Assembly: GCF_035222275.1 (NCBI RefSeq)
Contig: NC_085882.1
Location: 1,309,501-1,373,500, forward strand
DNA from: Podospora bellae-mahoneyi
Lineage: Eukaryota > Ascomycota > Sordariomycetes > Sordariales > Podosporaceae
Length of the DNA: 64,000 bases
Reading direction: 5' to 3'
Shown here: positions 22,951-34,138 of the stretch, piece after piece
How positions within the stretch are numbered: position 1 is the first letter of the stretch
Layout: every line of letters starts with the position of its first letter
The notes under the pieces: model-generated
Databases searched by the model: none
The model's input: only the letters and a program-made list of their open reading frames with translations
Told to the model about the DNA's origin: nothing
Program-made: the position numbers and the translations under genes

Positions 22951-23331
22951 TCAATCCTCTTGTTCCCGGGGAATAAGAATCGTTTTCATTGCAAAACCGT
23001 CCAAACCCTCCCCCCAGACCATGACCGCAACGTAGCCTGGCGGAGGTTCGCCATTAAAATCATCGGTCGTTTCAATCTCACCCGCCGTCCTAGCTGTGGG
23101 GGAGAGTGATCGAAGAGAATCACTGTAACTTGGAGCACCGCTATTGTACGTAAGCTGACTCTCCGAATCTGAAAGATCATCCCCAAGCCCAGCCTCGAGT
23201 GATGCCAAAGACGAATCGCCAGAAACTTCCTAAAGCTCGCTTTGCTCCACCTCAGACTCAGGAGCCGGTTCACCCTGAAGATTCTGGCCTTCCTCGACCT
23301 CGGCAGAAGACTGGTCGTCACGCGTACCATC
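22951..23331 (-). other. In-frame coding-like extension beyond the BFR1 stop
   Basis: Directly after the BFR1 stop (TAG 23334-23332) the same frame continues for 33 codons of acidic sequence (ending EPAPESEVEQSEL), meets a second TAG at 23232-23230, then runs 92 more codons to a TGA ending at 22951. The second block starts EVSGDSSLASLEAGLGDDLS and ends KTILIPREQED. The residue mix (Glu/Asp/Ser-rich, few Lys) resembles the BFR1 tail. Each TAG could also serve as a 3' splice acceptor for a phase-0 donor GTCAGT at 23397. I do not know whether it is translated. Confidence 0.35.
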
Positions 23332-25020
23332 CTAGGCAGCGGTCTCGACCTCATCAGCCTTGGCAGGCTCATCGGCCTTCTTCTCCTCAAGACTGACGTC
23401 CTCGACAGCCTTGGCGGTCTCGGCAACTGCCTTGCCCTCCTTGGCCTCTCCGTTAGAGACAACCTCGCCGCGCTCCTCGGCCTCGAGGCGCTCAATTTCC
23501 TTCTTGGCCTTCTCGACGTTCTGCAATCTCGATTAGAATGACATCGTAGCATGTAGAAAATCAAGCTTCTAAAACCCACCTTCTTGGTCTCGGCCTCCTG
23601 GTTGGCCTTCCAGTTCGCGAGCTTAGCCTTGATTGCCTCAATGGCAGCAGGGACATCGGCAGCGCCGGACGGGAGGTTGATACCGAGAGTCTTACAGTCG
23701 TCCATCACGGCAGGGGGTAAGCTGAACTTGCCAGAGGCGGCGACACCACCCTCGGCCGCCTTGTTCTTCTTGCCCTTCTTGCCCTTCTTGGCCGCAGGGA
23801 GATAGTCCTCGTCGCGGTCCTCCTTGCGCACAAGGCGAACGCCCTTCAGGCCGTCGGCCTCAACCTTGCGGATGTCGGTGGCACCCAGACCCTTGTTGGC
23901 AACAAGAGGGGCCTTCTCGACAGTCTGGTGAGAGGGGTCGAAAAAGTGAAGGAGGCTGTTGGCGCGGCGAATCTCCTCAAGGAAAGCAGGTTCGGAAGCC
24001 TCAGCGAGCATCGCCTTGGCACGCTCCATGCGCTTCTCTTTAGCATACTTCTCGCGCTCAGCAGCTTCACGCTCGGCGCGCTTGGCCTTTTGCTCACGCT
24101 CGTAGGCAGCGGCGGCCTTCTTCTGAGTGAAGTATTCATCTCTGAGAGCCCTGAGCTCGGCGTATTTTGCATCCCTCTCGATCTTGAGCTTGGTACGCTC
24201 ATCCCTGAGCTTGCCGAGGTTGTCACGGGCAGTGTTCTGCTCAGCCTTGATGACGTCGAGTTCGGCCTGAAGAGTAGCGTATTCCTCGCTGAGCTTCTTG
24301 GCCTCGGGGGTGTCCAAGCTGTCCTTGATCTCCTTGATCTTGGCCTTGTGCTCGTCAATCAGCTTCTGCTGTTGCTCAAAGCCGCCAAACAACTTCTTCT
24401 GCTTGCGGAGGTTGGAGATCTCGTTAAGCGCCTTCTTCTCATCAACAAGCTTCATCATGCCGGAGTTAACATCGCGCTCGAGACGGGCAATCTTCTCCTC
24501 AAGTTCCTCCAGGTTCTTGACGGGCAGCTTGGCACGGTCGGCCTTGCTCTCGTTGATAAGGCGCTTCACGGTCTCTTCATGGCGCTTGATTTGGTCGAAC
24601 TTGGAAGCGCGATCCTTCTTGCCACCACCCTGCTGTTCCTTGATCTCGTTGAGGCGCTTGATGAGCTCCTGTCTGCGAATCTGGGTTGGATTCTGGGACT
24701 CCTGGTCCTTTCTGGGAGCAGCAAGATCAATCTGGTTGTTTACAGCTTTCTGTGAACAAATTGGGTATTAGCATCTCCGATATTCGGTGTGACCCATATA
24801 AACCTAGGCAGCAAACGACGGGCGGTTCACAGCGGGAGGCTGCATTTCGCACCGGGGGCCACACGGGGACAACTGAGCTGGGGCTTACAATCTTGTCCTG
24901 CAGAGCCCTGACCTCCTTGTCAAGCTTAGCCTCCTGCTCCTTGAACAGAGCCTCGTCAGGTCGGCGGATTGGGCCCGTAGGGGCGGCGGCGGCGGCCGGA
25001 GCGGTGCTTTCAGTAGCCAT
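23332..25020 (-). CDS. BFR1: BFR1-like coiled-coil mRNP / nuclear segregation protein
   Basis: Cytoplasmic and ER-associated polysome/mRNP factor; in yeast Bfr1 affects secretion, ploidy and mRNA localisation. Exons are 25020-24889, 24749-23580 and 23520-23332, giving 496 aa, near the usual 470-500. Introns are 139 bp (GTAAGC...TTCACAG, with a TGCTAATAC branch) and 59 bp (GTGGGT...TTGCAG). The protein begins with an Ala/Pro-rich head. It then has long, heptad-rich coiled coils from about residue 25 to 260, including IRRQELIKRLNEIKEQQGGG and RKQKKLFGGFEQQQKLIDEH, which are family hallmarks. A Lys-rich patch (KKGKKGKKNK) and an acidic Ala/Glu tail follow. It shares a 601-bp divergent promoter with RPB5. 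The reading frame past the stop is unusual and is listed separately. Confidence 0.93.
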
Positions 25021-25621
25021 TTCGAGAACCAGAGAGCGATACCGGGTAGAATGCGTTGGGTGCAAGAGGATGCTGTGAAGGAACAACCCCAGATGTTGGT
25101 GTCAATTGGTGACCCTGAATCTGGTAGGAAGATGATCCGCGGGATAGTGTGATGTGTTCTGAAGAAGTGGAGGAAAAAGAGGAGAATATTTCTGTAGCAG
25201 TACTGCGGTAGTGAACAGTGGTGACAGCTGGTCCTCCATACACGCCCTTTCTGCCCCAAAAAATCAAAAATTTGGGAGCAACAGCGCTATCAGGCGCCCG
25301 GACCAGGGGCTAAGGCTTCAAATTTACCGTGTTTAATGTGGCACGTGCGCATATTCACCTGCCAATCCCAACACCTGCAAGCACCTCTTTGATAAGCCCA
25401 CCCCGCTGTGCCTTGCTGTATCAGTGGGTACACCCCCCCCAGCGGTCAATTTTTCGGTTCCCTTCTTTCTCAGCCTCGCGGAAAGAGAACCTTGCAACCT
25501 TTGAAGCTTTTCGCAAACCACCACCACCACCACCAAACTAGTCATCGCCGTCGCCCATCCTCTCCATTGCCAGTATCTTCCCTTCGACCACATTTTCAAT
25601 CGCAGCAGATAACTATCCACA
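25021..25621. promoter_or_regulatory. Divergent BFR1 / RPB5 upstream region
   Basis: 601 bp between two start codons, so both promoters must lie here or in the 5' ends of the genes. The RPB5 side carries an ACC repeat and C/A-rich leader. No site is confidently identified. Confidence 0.5.
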
Positions 25622-26442
25622 ATGTCCGACGACTTTGGCAGTGGCAACATCCACGACAAGGAGGTGTCGCGACTCTGGCGCGCATGGAGGACCATCCACG
25701 AGATGGTCGCTGACCGGGTTCGTGGGTCTCAACATAGACAAATCGATTCTATATACTAACAAAGCCCCAGGGCTACGAATTGGCCGAGGAAGAAATCAAG
25801 ATGCCCCTCGATGAGTTTAAGAGAAAGTTCACCAACGGCGACGGTTCCCCAAAGTATGTTGTCCCCTGTCCCCCTTCCACTCTTCAGCCTTCTAACTCTT
25901 CTGTTCATTATAGCCGCTCAATAATGTCCTTCTCCGCCCGTCCCTCCGCCAGCATGATCAAAAAGTTCACCCCTCCACCAACGGCCTCCAACCCTGACCC
26001 TGCCCCCGAATGCGGCACCATCTGGGTCGAGTTCTGTCCCGAGAAGACGTCCATTGGCATTTCAGTTATGAAGAAGTTTGTCGAGCACTGCGCCAACAAC
26101 TCATACAAGGCCGGCATTCTCGTCACCGCCGTCGCTCTCTCCGCCCAAGCCCGCAAGGTCATGACCGTAACCAGCCAGTACACCCTGATCGAGTGCTTCC
26201 TTGAGGAGGACCTCCTCGTCAACATCACCCACCACGAGCTGGTCCCAACCCACATTCTTCTGAGCAGGGAGGAGAAGATGGCCTTGCTCAAGAGATACAG
26301 GCTGAAGGAGACGCAGCTCCCACGAATCCTGCAAAAGGATCCCATCGCGAGATATTTGGGGCTGAAGAGGGGGCAGGTGGTCAAGATTGTGAGAATCAGC
26401 GAGACGGCCGGTCGCTATGCTAGTTACAGACTCTGTGTTTAA
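25622..26442 (+). CDS. RPB5: RNA polymerases I/II/III common subunit RPABC1
   Basis: Shared Rpb5 subunit, the lower jaw of all three nuclear RNA polymerases. Exons are 25622-25717, 25771-25853 and 25914-26442, giving 235 aa (yeast 215). Introns are 53 bp (GTTCGT, with ACTAAC branch and CCCAG) and 60 bp (GTATGT...TATAG). The N-terminal jaw domain begins VSRLWRAWRTIHEMVADRGY. The archaeal RpoH-like C-terminal domain contains HELVPTHILLSREEK, LPRILQKDPIARYLGLKRGQ and the terminal GRYASYRLCV, all close to invariant. A 15-20 aa Pro-rich insertion (PPPTASNPDPAPE) explains the extra length. Confidence 0.97.
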
Positions 26443-29059
26443 ATAAGGACAGAAAAAGACGGGGGGGTTCGGCAGGCTTGGGAGAAGTTGCGGAGGAAAA
26501 GGAGAGCAGCAGCAGCAGCATGGTTTGCTAGCATGCTTTTTTTTTTCCTGCACAAAGTTATACACACCAAAAAGGGGCGTCTATCTTCATATACGGGGGT
26601 TGGCATGAAACTGGGTGGTTTGCTTTCTGGCGTTTTACAGGGAAGAATGGGATTTGGTTTGCAGACAGTACAGCATGTCGTTTTGTAGTCCATAATGGCC
26701 GACGGTCTATCTCGCTCTTGTAGTTAGCGGAGAAAATGAGACATGGGTCATAATTTGTAGATTGAGTAAAGCAGACGGCCGGTTGCTCATGGCTGTGGTG
26801 ACTCGTGCGGGAGGCGTATTGTTTTCAATCCAAACATCATTCATAAAACATCTTTACGATGAACATCACAGCATAGGAGTTGGTCCAATCATTCTCGCAA
26901 TCTTCAAAGAAAAATATTCTAGAAGCCTTTTGTCCCTGTCGACGAACATAGAGACATCAGGTACCATAACGTGAAGTGTATGTTACACCCTCCTTCAACT
27001 ATTGAGACCTGCAGCTCTGAGACATGTCAGCATCGACTGGTCAGATGACCCTATTTCTGTTTTTTTTCTTTTTTTTACGACACTTTGTGGTCGAAAGCGT
27101 TGAAACTACCGAGCGCAACACAGTCGCGACACCGCACACCCCTCTGTCTTGTTGCGTATATCCTGTTGCTATCACCGAGTTCATTAAACTCATATGTCAC
27201 CCGAAAGCCTAGGCAGGTAGGTATGGTCCAGCTTATGGCACTCCATACCGTAGGTAGGCAGCAGAGAAACGGTCCACGCCCAGTAATCATCGGATAGAAT
27301 GTGCCTAGACGAATGGGTTCTTCGCAACCAACCTAGGTATTCCATAGAAGCCTATTAACACCGCTTGGAAGTTTTTCGTCTATTGCTTTCCTGTCTATCC
27401 TACAGTCCTGTAGAAGATTTCTTCCCCTTAGTATCGAATCACGGCTACAAGACCAAAAAAAAAGATAATAATCATTCGGGAGAAAAAGTTTCAGAATCCC
27501 AAAATGTGAAAAGGGGGGGGAAGGATACCAGGTATCTGCGACATCAACTAGAGGGGCTTATCTACGTCAGGTCATGGAAGTCTTGTCCGCTCCAAGATCC
27601 CTCTGATGAATGGGAGAGAATTATGAGACGAGTTTCGAATCGCAAATCATTCGTCTTGCACCATGAGCTATGATTTTGCGTTTTCAGGGCTGCCATGCCC
27701 GATAGGTATGTTGCTAAAGTACCTGGATATGTTTCGTCTGCTCTTAACATCAGTTATATACAATTCACAGGAATCGCACCAGCGAACTGCACTCGAGTCA
27801 GTGTTTCTCTCCCAATTGACAAAAATATCCCGACTCACAGAGTCGCTCCTTTCTTCGTCTTTTCTTTCTTTTACTATACAGATATATCTATCTCTAACGG
27901 ATTTAGTAATCCCCCACATAATGGGGACTGTCATCTATAGACTACCAGCTTAGATTCGGCTCTGTGATTAAGAAGACCATTTCTAGCCCGCATAACTAGT
28001 TTAATCGTTCTCAAATTAAGGATACTAACTTACAGGGAGTTTCTAAACGGTGTGAAGGTGGAGATCATTACCGGCGGAAGGGAGGGGGAAGTCGGTAAAG
28101 AAAGTAACAAGAAACTCGAGGAAGGGAAGGCCGACAGGAGAATGGACATGAAGGTACATCTTTTACTTTAATTTGATGCCCGTTAACTTTAATGGTATAT
28201 GCTCTTCGGGTCTTGAAAAATCCTTTCCATGATAGGTTAACGAGAAAAATCATCCTATAACAACGTTGAAGGACGTGATCCTAGAATAAGGTACGAATCA
28301 ATATTTAATCGGGAGAATAAACCCATCATCGCGTCTGACACTTATGTGTTAGAGATGATAGACAGGTATCGTCGTGTAGGTAGTGTATGTAGGCAGGTCG
28401 TAGACAAGGCCCTATCACAAGACAAAGATAGACATAAGGTAGGCAACTCCCCACGGTCAGTCAACAAAAAGCATAGAATTTCGGTGCTCATTTTCCTTCA
28501 TCATCAATCACAAAAACCGAATCTACAAAACCCCTGCGTGTTGCACCTATATGTGCCAAATCGAGCTCCCATCTCTTCAGACTTGAGAGCAAAAGGACCA
28601 GATCTCGATCATCAATTTGATCTCCCGCTAAAATCCAACTGCCGGACCCACCCCCACACTTTTCACTTCTCGGCTGTAATATACATGTCGTTACACCATT
28701 TCGGTAATCACCGCTTTTATTCAGGTTCTCACGATTCCCATGTCAGCACAAGTTTTGTCTGCGTTATATAGGTGCGGTAAGTTTTGGGGTATCAGTTTCT
28801 TGTTTCTTATTCCTAATTAACTGCCTTATATCCCTTTTGATCCACCATCTCAAACAATAGAAATGTTGTCCTAGGTATCATCCACTCCCGTGCCAATATA
28901 TTTGGTGAAAATAACTGTTCCATGTTAAGCATGCCCCCCAATTAAACATGTGCAACTTTTTGGTATATTCTTTCCTTTCCTTTCATTTCCTTTCCTTTCA
29001 TAGCCCATACCCAAAACTCCAGCCAATAGTACCCAAATCCCAAGATCAAGAAAACCCCC
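26443..29059. other. AT-richer intergenic region between convergent RPB5 and arrestin genes
   Basis: 2.6 kb with no assignable gene. Several splice-flanked, codon-like pieces occur on + (about 27663-28289 and 28260-28440, see findings), but no continuous gene model emerges. TTTCC/TTTCATTTCC simple repeat lies at 28971-29000, and TAGGTAGG-type tracts at 27215-27260 and 28373-28400. No transposon ends or transposase-like frame are seen. Confidence 0.5.
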
Positions 29060-30775
29060 CTAGCACGGCGCCTCAACAACCCTCCTCCATCTCCCCGACC
29101 CGCCAACCTCCCCATAACCAGGTAGCCTGTCCTCTTCCTGCTCCTGACCCTGCTCGTTATCCTGCCCGGCTACAACACCATCCCCATAACCAGGCAGTCC
29201 ATCCGTCCCAGAAGAAGCATCCGAGGAGGAACTCCCAGTATTCTGACTCGACACCCCACCACCGCCACCCATCCAACTATCCCTCCCCCTCTGCACCTCC
29301 TCCCTCAACTCCTCACTCATAACCTGAATCACCCTCGGCCTCAAGTGCTCATCCGCCTGCGCCTCCTCAAAACTCGGCAGCTCTTGCCCCAACCCCCCAG
29401 CAACCGCCGCCCCAGGCTGCTCAACAGCTACCTGCAGCGGCACCGTCAAGTTCACCCTCGTCCCCCCACTGCTCCTCTTCTTGCTCTTCTCCAACGCCAC
29501 CGCCATGTTCAGCGACAAAGACAACGTGTACACCCTCGAAGCGATACACCCGTGAAAAGTCGGCACAAAAGTCTTCTTGTCCGTCGGTAAACTGATGGGG
29601 ATGTCCACCGTGGACGTGAGATACACCGGACTCTTCTGCTTGTCTCTGCCCACCACAGGGGAAGAAGACGACTCGGTCCCGTACCCGCTATCCCTCCGCT
29701 GGTTCCTCATTTTCTGCGTCCAGCTCACTTCGGGAACAGCAGAAATGGGGGGCAAAGAGACAGAGGTGAAGAACTGCCCTCTCCGGTCCGTGACGTAGGG
29801 CGTGTTCCACTGCTCTCCTAGATTAGGAAAATCAGAAATCGTGCCCGACGAAAAGAACGTGTGAGCCGTGACTTTCCCTGACACACCCGTTATCTGAGGC
29901 GGGGAGGCAATGTGGGAGGGGTTTTCGGGGTCAAAGGTCAGGCTGACTCTCATTGTTGGTCGGGAGACGAGACTGTTCCCGTCCGACGAAATGACTGCTG
30001 CTGATGGTTGGTGGGCTTCGGCGGTGATCTTGCCCAGCTTCGTCGAGAGGATGAAGCTCTTGCGCAAAGTTTTGGACTTGGTCATGCTGTATAGTCTGTC
30101 CTTGGGGGTGATGTTCAGGGGTGGTTCCTCGGGGGTTGATGGCAAGACCTGGATGTTGCGTGTCCCCTCCATGATTCTCGTCTTCTTGATGGCGGTGTCC
30201 TCTGGTCGCGGGCCTGTGGAGGAGACGGTTTCCCTCAGAACGCGAGCTTTGATGCTGTATTCCACACGGGCCATGCGAGGCGCCATGTCGTCCTTCTCCC
30301 AGCCGCCGCCCATGCTGGGTGGGAGCAAAACGTGGTGATCCTGGAGCTGATCTGATAGCCGCTTGTGGTTACAGGCGTTGATGGTGAGCTGGCTAGGAAT
30401 AACAAAGTTGAAGGGAATGGTGTAGGTCCCGCCCGTCTCCAACACCTTGGGCAGGGGGTATGTCGACTCGGGGACTGGCATGACCATCTTGAGGAAGGTG
30501 TGTGTGATCTCCTGGGGGAAGCTCATGCCGTCAAAGCTAGCCTTGGTGTTGCCAATGAGAACAATCTGAATCGAGTCGAAGTGGACATCTCGCTTGGTAA
30601 CAATCGTAACCTCGCCCTTCACAGGCGATCCAGATGTATAGACTTTGGTGTTGTAGTGGTCCTTTAGGTGGACTCGGATGTCAGATTTGGGAAAGGCCAG
30701 GTCCCTAGTAAGTGGTGGGAAGTCATGCGAGTCATGGGCACTCGAGGCCGAGTTTGATGAAGGTGTAGCCGCCAT
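29060..30775 (-). CDS. Arrestin-domain trafficking adaptor (ART-like)
   Basis: Predicted alpha-arrestin that links plasma-membrane cargo to a Rsp5-type ubiquitin ligase. It is one 571-aa exon. The N-terminal arrestin fold is seen at about residues 25-200 (IRVHLKDHYNTKVYTSGSPV, KGEVTI, IQIVLIGNTK, YPLPKVLETGGTYTIPFNFVIPSQL, VEYSIKARVL). The C-terminal arrestin fold is seen at about 270-480 (LVSRPTMRVSLTF, GKVTAHTFFS, PVYLTSTVDIPISLP). The tail holds two LPGYG motifs that fit the L/PPxY consensus recognised by Rsp5 WW domains. The ATG at 30775 is preferred; the frame is open upstream to an ATG at 30862, but those 29 residues precede the Ser/Ala-rich start typical of these proteins. The cargo is unknown. 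Confidence 0.88.
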   Translation of the reverse strand: MAATPSSNSASSAHDSHDFPPLTRDLAFPKSDIRVHLKDHYNTKVYTSGSPVKGEVTIVTKRDVHFDSIQIVLIGNTKASFDGMSFPQEITHTFLKMVMPVPESTYPLPKVLETGGTYTIPFNFVIPSQLTINACNHKRLSDQLQDHHVLLPPSMGGGWEKDDMAPRMARVEYSIKARVLRETVSSTGPRPEDTAIKKTRIMEGTRNIQVLPSTPEEPPLNITPKDRLYSMTKSKTLRKSFILSTKLGKITAEAHQPSAAVISSDGNSLVSRPTMRVSLTFDPENPSHIASPPQITGVSGKVTAHTFFSSGTISDFPNLGEQWNTPYVTDRRGQFFTSVSLPPISAVPEVSWTQKMRNQRRDSGYGTESSSSPVVGRDKQKSPVYLTSTVDIPISLPTDKKTFVPTFHGCIASRVYTLSLSLNMAVALEKSKKRSSGGTRVNLTVPLQVAVEQPGAAVAGGLGQELPSFEEAQADEHLRPRVIQVMSEELREEVQRGRDSWMGGGGGVSSQNTGSSSSDASSGTDGLPGYGDGVVAGQDNEQGQEQEEDRLPGYGEVGGSGRWRRVVEAPC

Positions 30776-33700
30776 TGTGGAGACTAGACGGACTTGAGAC
30801 CGAGTCCAGAGGTAAACGGCTGGAAGAGGACAAGATATAGCAAAAGGGGAAATTGCTGCCAACGACGGGTGTAACTGAATGTCTCCTGTTGGCTTCCGTG
30901 GGCAGCAAACTTTTCAGAGGTCGTCACCTGTGCCGACAAGACAGCAAGCGTACAACAGCCAGCGGGATGGCCAAACAAAGAAGGTGTAGGTAAGAGGGGT
31001 CCGATTGTTCACAATCGATGGGTCGGAAAACTATAACAGCCTCAGGCGTTGAGCGGCGTTCGCGACCGTCTTATAGCGGGCTTCCCTAACCCCATGGTTT
31101 AGTTGGACCCAGGGTAGATGGTGGATAACAAAGCTTTTGACTCATTACAAAGCCAGAAGAAAAAAAAAGAGAGAGAGCTAGGCGGACGAGGCAGAGCATT
31201 GATCTGGCTAACCTGCTTCTGTTCCCCGGGGTGCCGTCCATGTCTCCCCCTTCCCTACCCTGCCGACCCAATGCCTACCCGGGCCAGGGGGGTGTGATTG
31301 GAGCACATGTGGACAAAAAGGACGTGGGTGGTGGTGGTGGGTGCGCAATTGCTACTTTGGTCAACGGCATCAAAAGGAGGGCGGGGCAGCTCTTGGCTCC
31401 CATCACTCGGTTGGTCGTTTCGTCAGTCGACCCGGAAAGCTGAACCGCTATTTGGCATCGGCAAGGAGTGGGATGCCGTGATGGAGGGTGCCAAGAGTCC
31501 AGACGAACGCCTCGCGCCCTGCATCCTCTTGTGTTGCAAATGCTGGCCAGTCTCTTTGCTCAAGGAGAGGGTGTGGCCTCTCTGTGAATTTGGACTCCCT
31601 GATGGGGACATGATGTGGAAAGGCTGACTTCCAGGGTGTTGAACAAGGACAAAACGATCGTCAAGCTGGGGTTGTCATTGGCCAGAGCTCTCGACACTAG
31701 CTAGCCGTGATCGATGAGCTTTTTTAACGGGCACCATCGTTTCGTCTCTTGTTGGCCGAAAGGCGCAAAAGTCCGTTGACCGGTCATCGGATGTCAAAGG
31801 GAAATGCTGGGCCGTCGCTTCGACGTCAGCCGTTTTCCCTGCCTCGATGTGGCTTGGTCTAGTCTGATCTAGTGATACGTATGTGCTTTCAATATGTGAT
31901 ATGTTGCCCATGTGTCACTATCTGAATCTCTACGGGTAGCCATCTGTGAAGGAGCAGATAGCTTCACAACCCTCACCAACCGTCTGATATGTTCCTGAAC
32001 TGTCACCAAGCCCAGCGAACAGAAGAAACTCTCCGAGGAGATCACAAACTATACAGTCGTCATCCGATCTTCATAGACGTAAGGTACATAGTTCGAGCGG
32101 TGTTAGCGGTCCCAGACAGTGACAGAAGGCGGGTCTTGTCTTCAATTCTTAATCCCACTGGGTGCCCCGCCCACCCCACTCCTCCCCGCATCGCATCATG
32201 GGCCCCGCTCGGCGTAGACCCCAGCAGGCCGAGCCCAGAACTCCACAGCAGACCCACTGTAAACTCCATTGTTTGAAGGTCACGCCCGATCACGGCGGCT
32301 CTGAAAACAATCAGATGTCGAAATCTGGGCCATTCGATCCTTTTTGTCAAGACCCGTCTCGCTTCCATTCACCTCGATTGACTTATTTCACGGGTTATTC
32401 ATTGTCGAAGCTGAACTGAAAACATCCCCATCAACGGCAAAACCCGATGGGCTCAGCTTTCTCATTGTCTTATTTCATCTTGACCTACATACAGCATCGA
32501 AAAAAAAAAGCTGGAGGTAAAGGTAAGGCAAGGCCCTCGCAGTTGGAGTCATCGGCCAATATGCACTGGAACTTGGATCCGCATAGTGCTACTCTACACA
32601 GCATTTTGGGTCCGCATGGTCCGCAAGGTTCCCACCCATTACCTACAATAATGAATTCACGCTCGCGGCAAGAGGTCATCTTGCCGAAGCTCAGCCATGT
32701 CATTGATGAGACCGACCCATCATCAAATCTGGGCGCCTATTGTGGCGTCGGGCTCTGTCCCGACTGCCCATGCGAGGTATGCCCTCCCGACTACCCTTTC
32801 CGGAAGACCCAAACAGCCGGGACACGGGACAGACCTTTGGGGTTCTGCTAGCTTTGTCCCGGTGAGACTCCTTGCATACCGTTCAAACCTCTCTCCTCCC
32901 CACCAGCCACGAGGTCTTCACTTTCTTTCCACTTCGTCTCTCCGAATCCGCACCTCGATACAGCTTCGAGTCTCTTCCCCGCAAACCTGGATAACCATGT
33001 TTCACGAGAATGGTGCAATATACCGTCATCAGGTTTTCCTCAAGAAAGCTTTTAAACTCCGTCAGGATCCATAATCCTAGCATCCAACCATCACCATATT
33101 CCAAGCCACGCCCTATGTTGTACAACAGTTCAACCCCCTACAAATTAATATGACTCAGCTATGGTTATCCATACCACTTTCGCAAAGCGTCAGCTCAGGA
33201 AGAACTTCTCGCCGTCTTTCTCCCATCACACATCCTGTTTGCACTGTCCCACTCCCGTCGTTCTCGCGACTTCGCTTTTGTCAGCGAACTGCCATTACTA
33301 ATCTATACCCCTAACCAAGTTGATATTGACGTCCAGCCACACACCCCCTACACTACCTCGTAAACAGTTCGTACAATGTACACCTATGCCAAATGACAAG
33401 GCTGAACCGAAGGAGTCATCTTGGCAGGGGGGTTGTCTCCAAGCCCATTGTAACCACTATGGAAACATGACCGCATTGCAGAGTAGTACCCATCACCAAA
33501 TCCAGCTCCACCGCTCTTAGCTCCGTACGGCAAGAACATCACCATCTGACCTCGCCAAAAACCTAAATAAAAATAATATCTAGATTTTCAGTCATGACCT
33601 GGCTCTGCTGAAAGGGTGACGATACCCGGTCCGGTCATCAAGCCTAATGACAACACCAAGTTGGTACCCGATCCGATAGTCTCGTCTTCCCTCTTCCGAG

Positions 33701-34138
33701 CCGAAAAGACATATCTCGTCCGGGCGTATTTCCGTCGCTTACCCTTCCCTACGCGTACTCGCCATGACATCTTTTTTTAATAGGTAAAATATTGTGTGTG
33801 GCACTCACCAAGGTAAGCTTGAGGTTCAGAGCCTTTATTCACCGCCCATTCTCAAAAACCGAATATTTCTATGCAAAAGTACCTTACACATGACGGTCCA
33901 TCTTTTGTTTCCTTATGCCGGTACCTCCGATGATGATGACGATGCTGCTCTCTAACCAACCCAAAAAGCCGATGTTGTATCAATAGTACACTTAGGTAAA
34001 AAAAACAAAAAAAAAACTCCCCTTTCTCAGCTTATGACTCTTACACAAGATACCAAACAACCCACACACTCCATCACTCTTATGCTTCATCGATCAAAAC
34101 ACAAACGAACTTTCCAAACTTCAAGTCAAGCAAGCAAC
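30776..34138. other. Large intergenic region (arrestin 5' / zinc transporter 3')
   Basis: 3.4 kb with no recognised gene. An ATG-initiated 134-codon frame at 32447-32851 (+) with a Cys-rich end (GLCPDCPCEVCPPDYP) matches nothing I know and is left uncalled. The last 250 bp are A/C-rich, the expected trailer of the minus-strand transporter gene. Confidence 0.5.

Noticed and set aside
23928-24755. 275-codon Leu-rich frame antisense to BFR1
   Set aside because: Leu-rich sequence is the reverse-complement shadow of Lys/Glu codons in the coiled coil.
26443-29059. Transposon or virus-derived relic in the AT-richer gap
   Set aside because: No terminal repeats, target-site duplications, or transposase, reverse-transcriptase or capsid-like stretches were visible.
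32447-32851. 134-codon frame with a Cys-rich end
   Set aside because: ATG-initiated but with no signal peptide, homology or splice context that I recognise; chance cannot be excluded.
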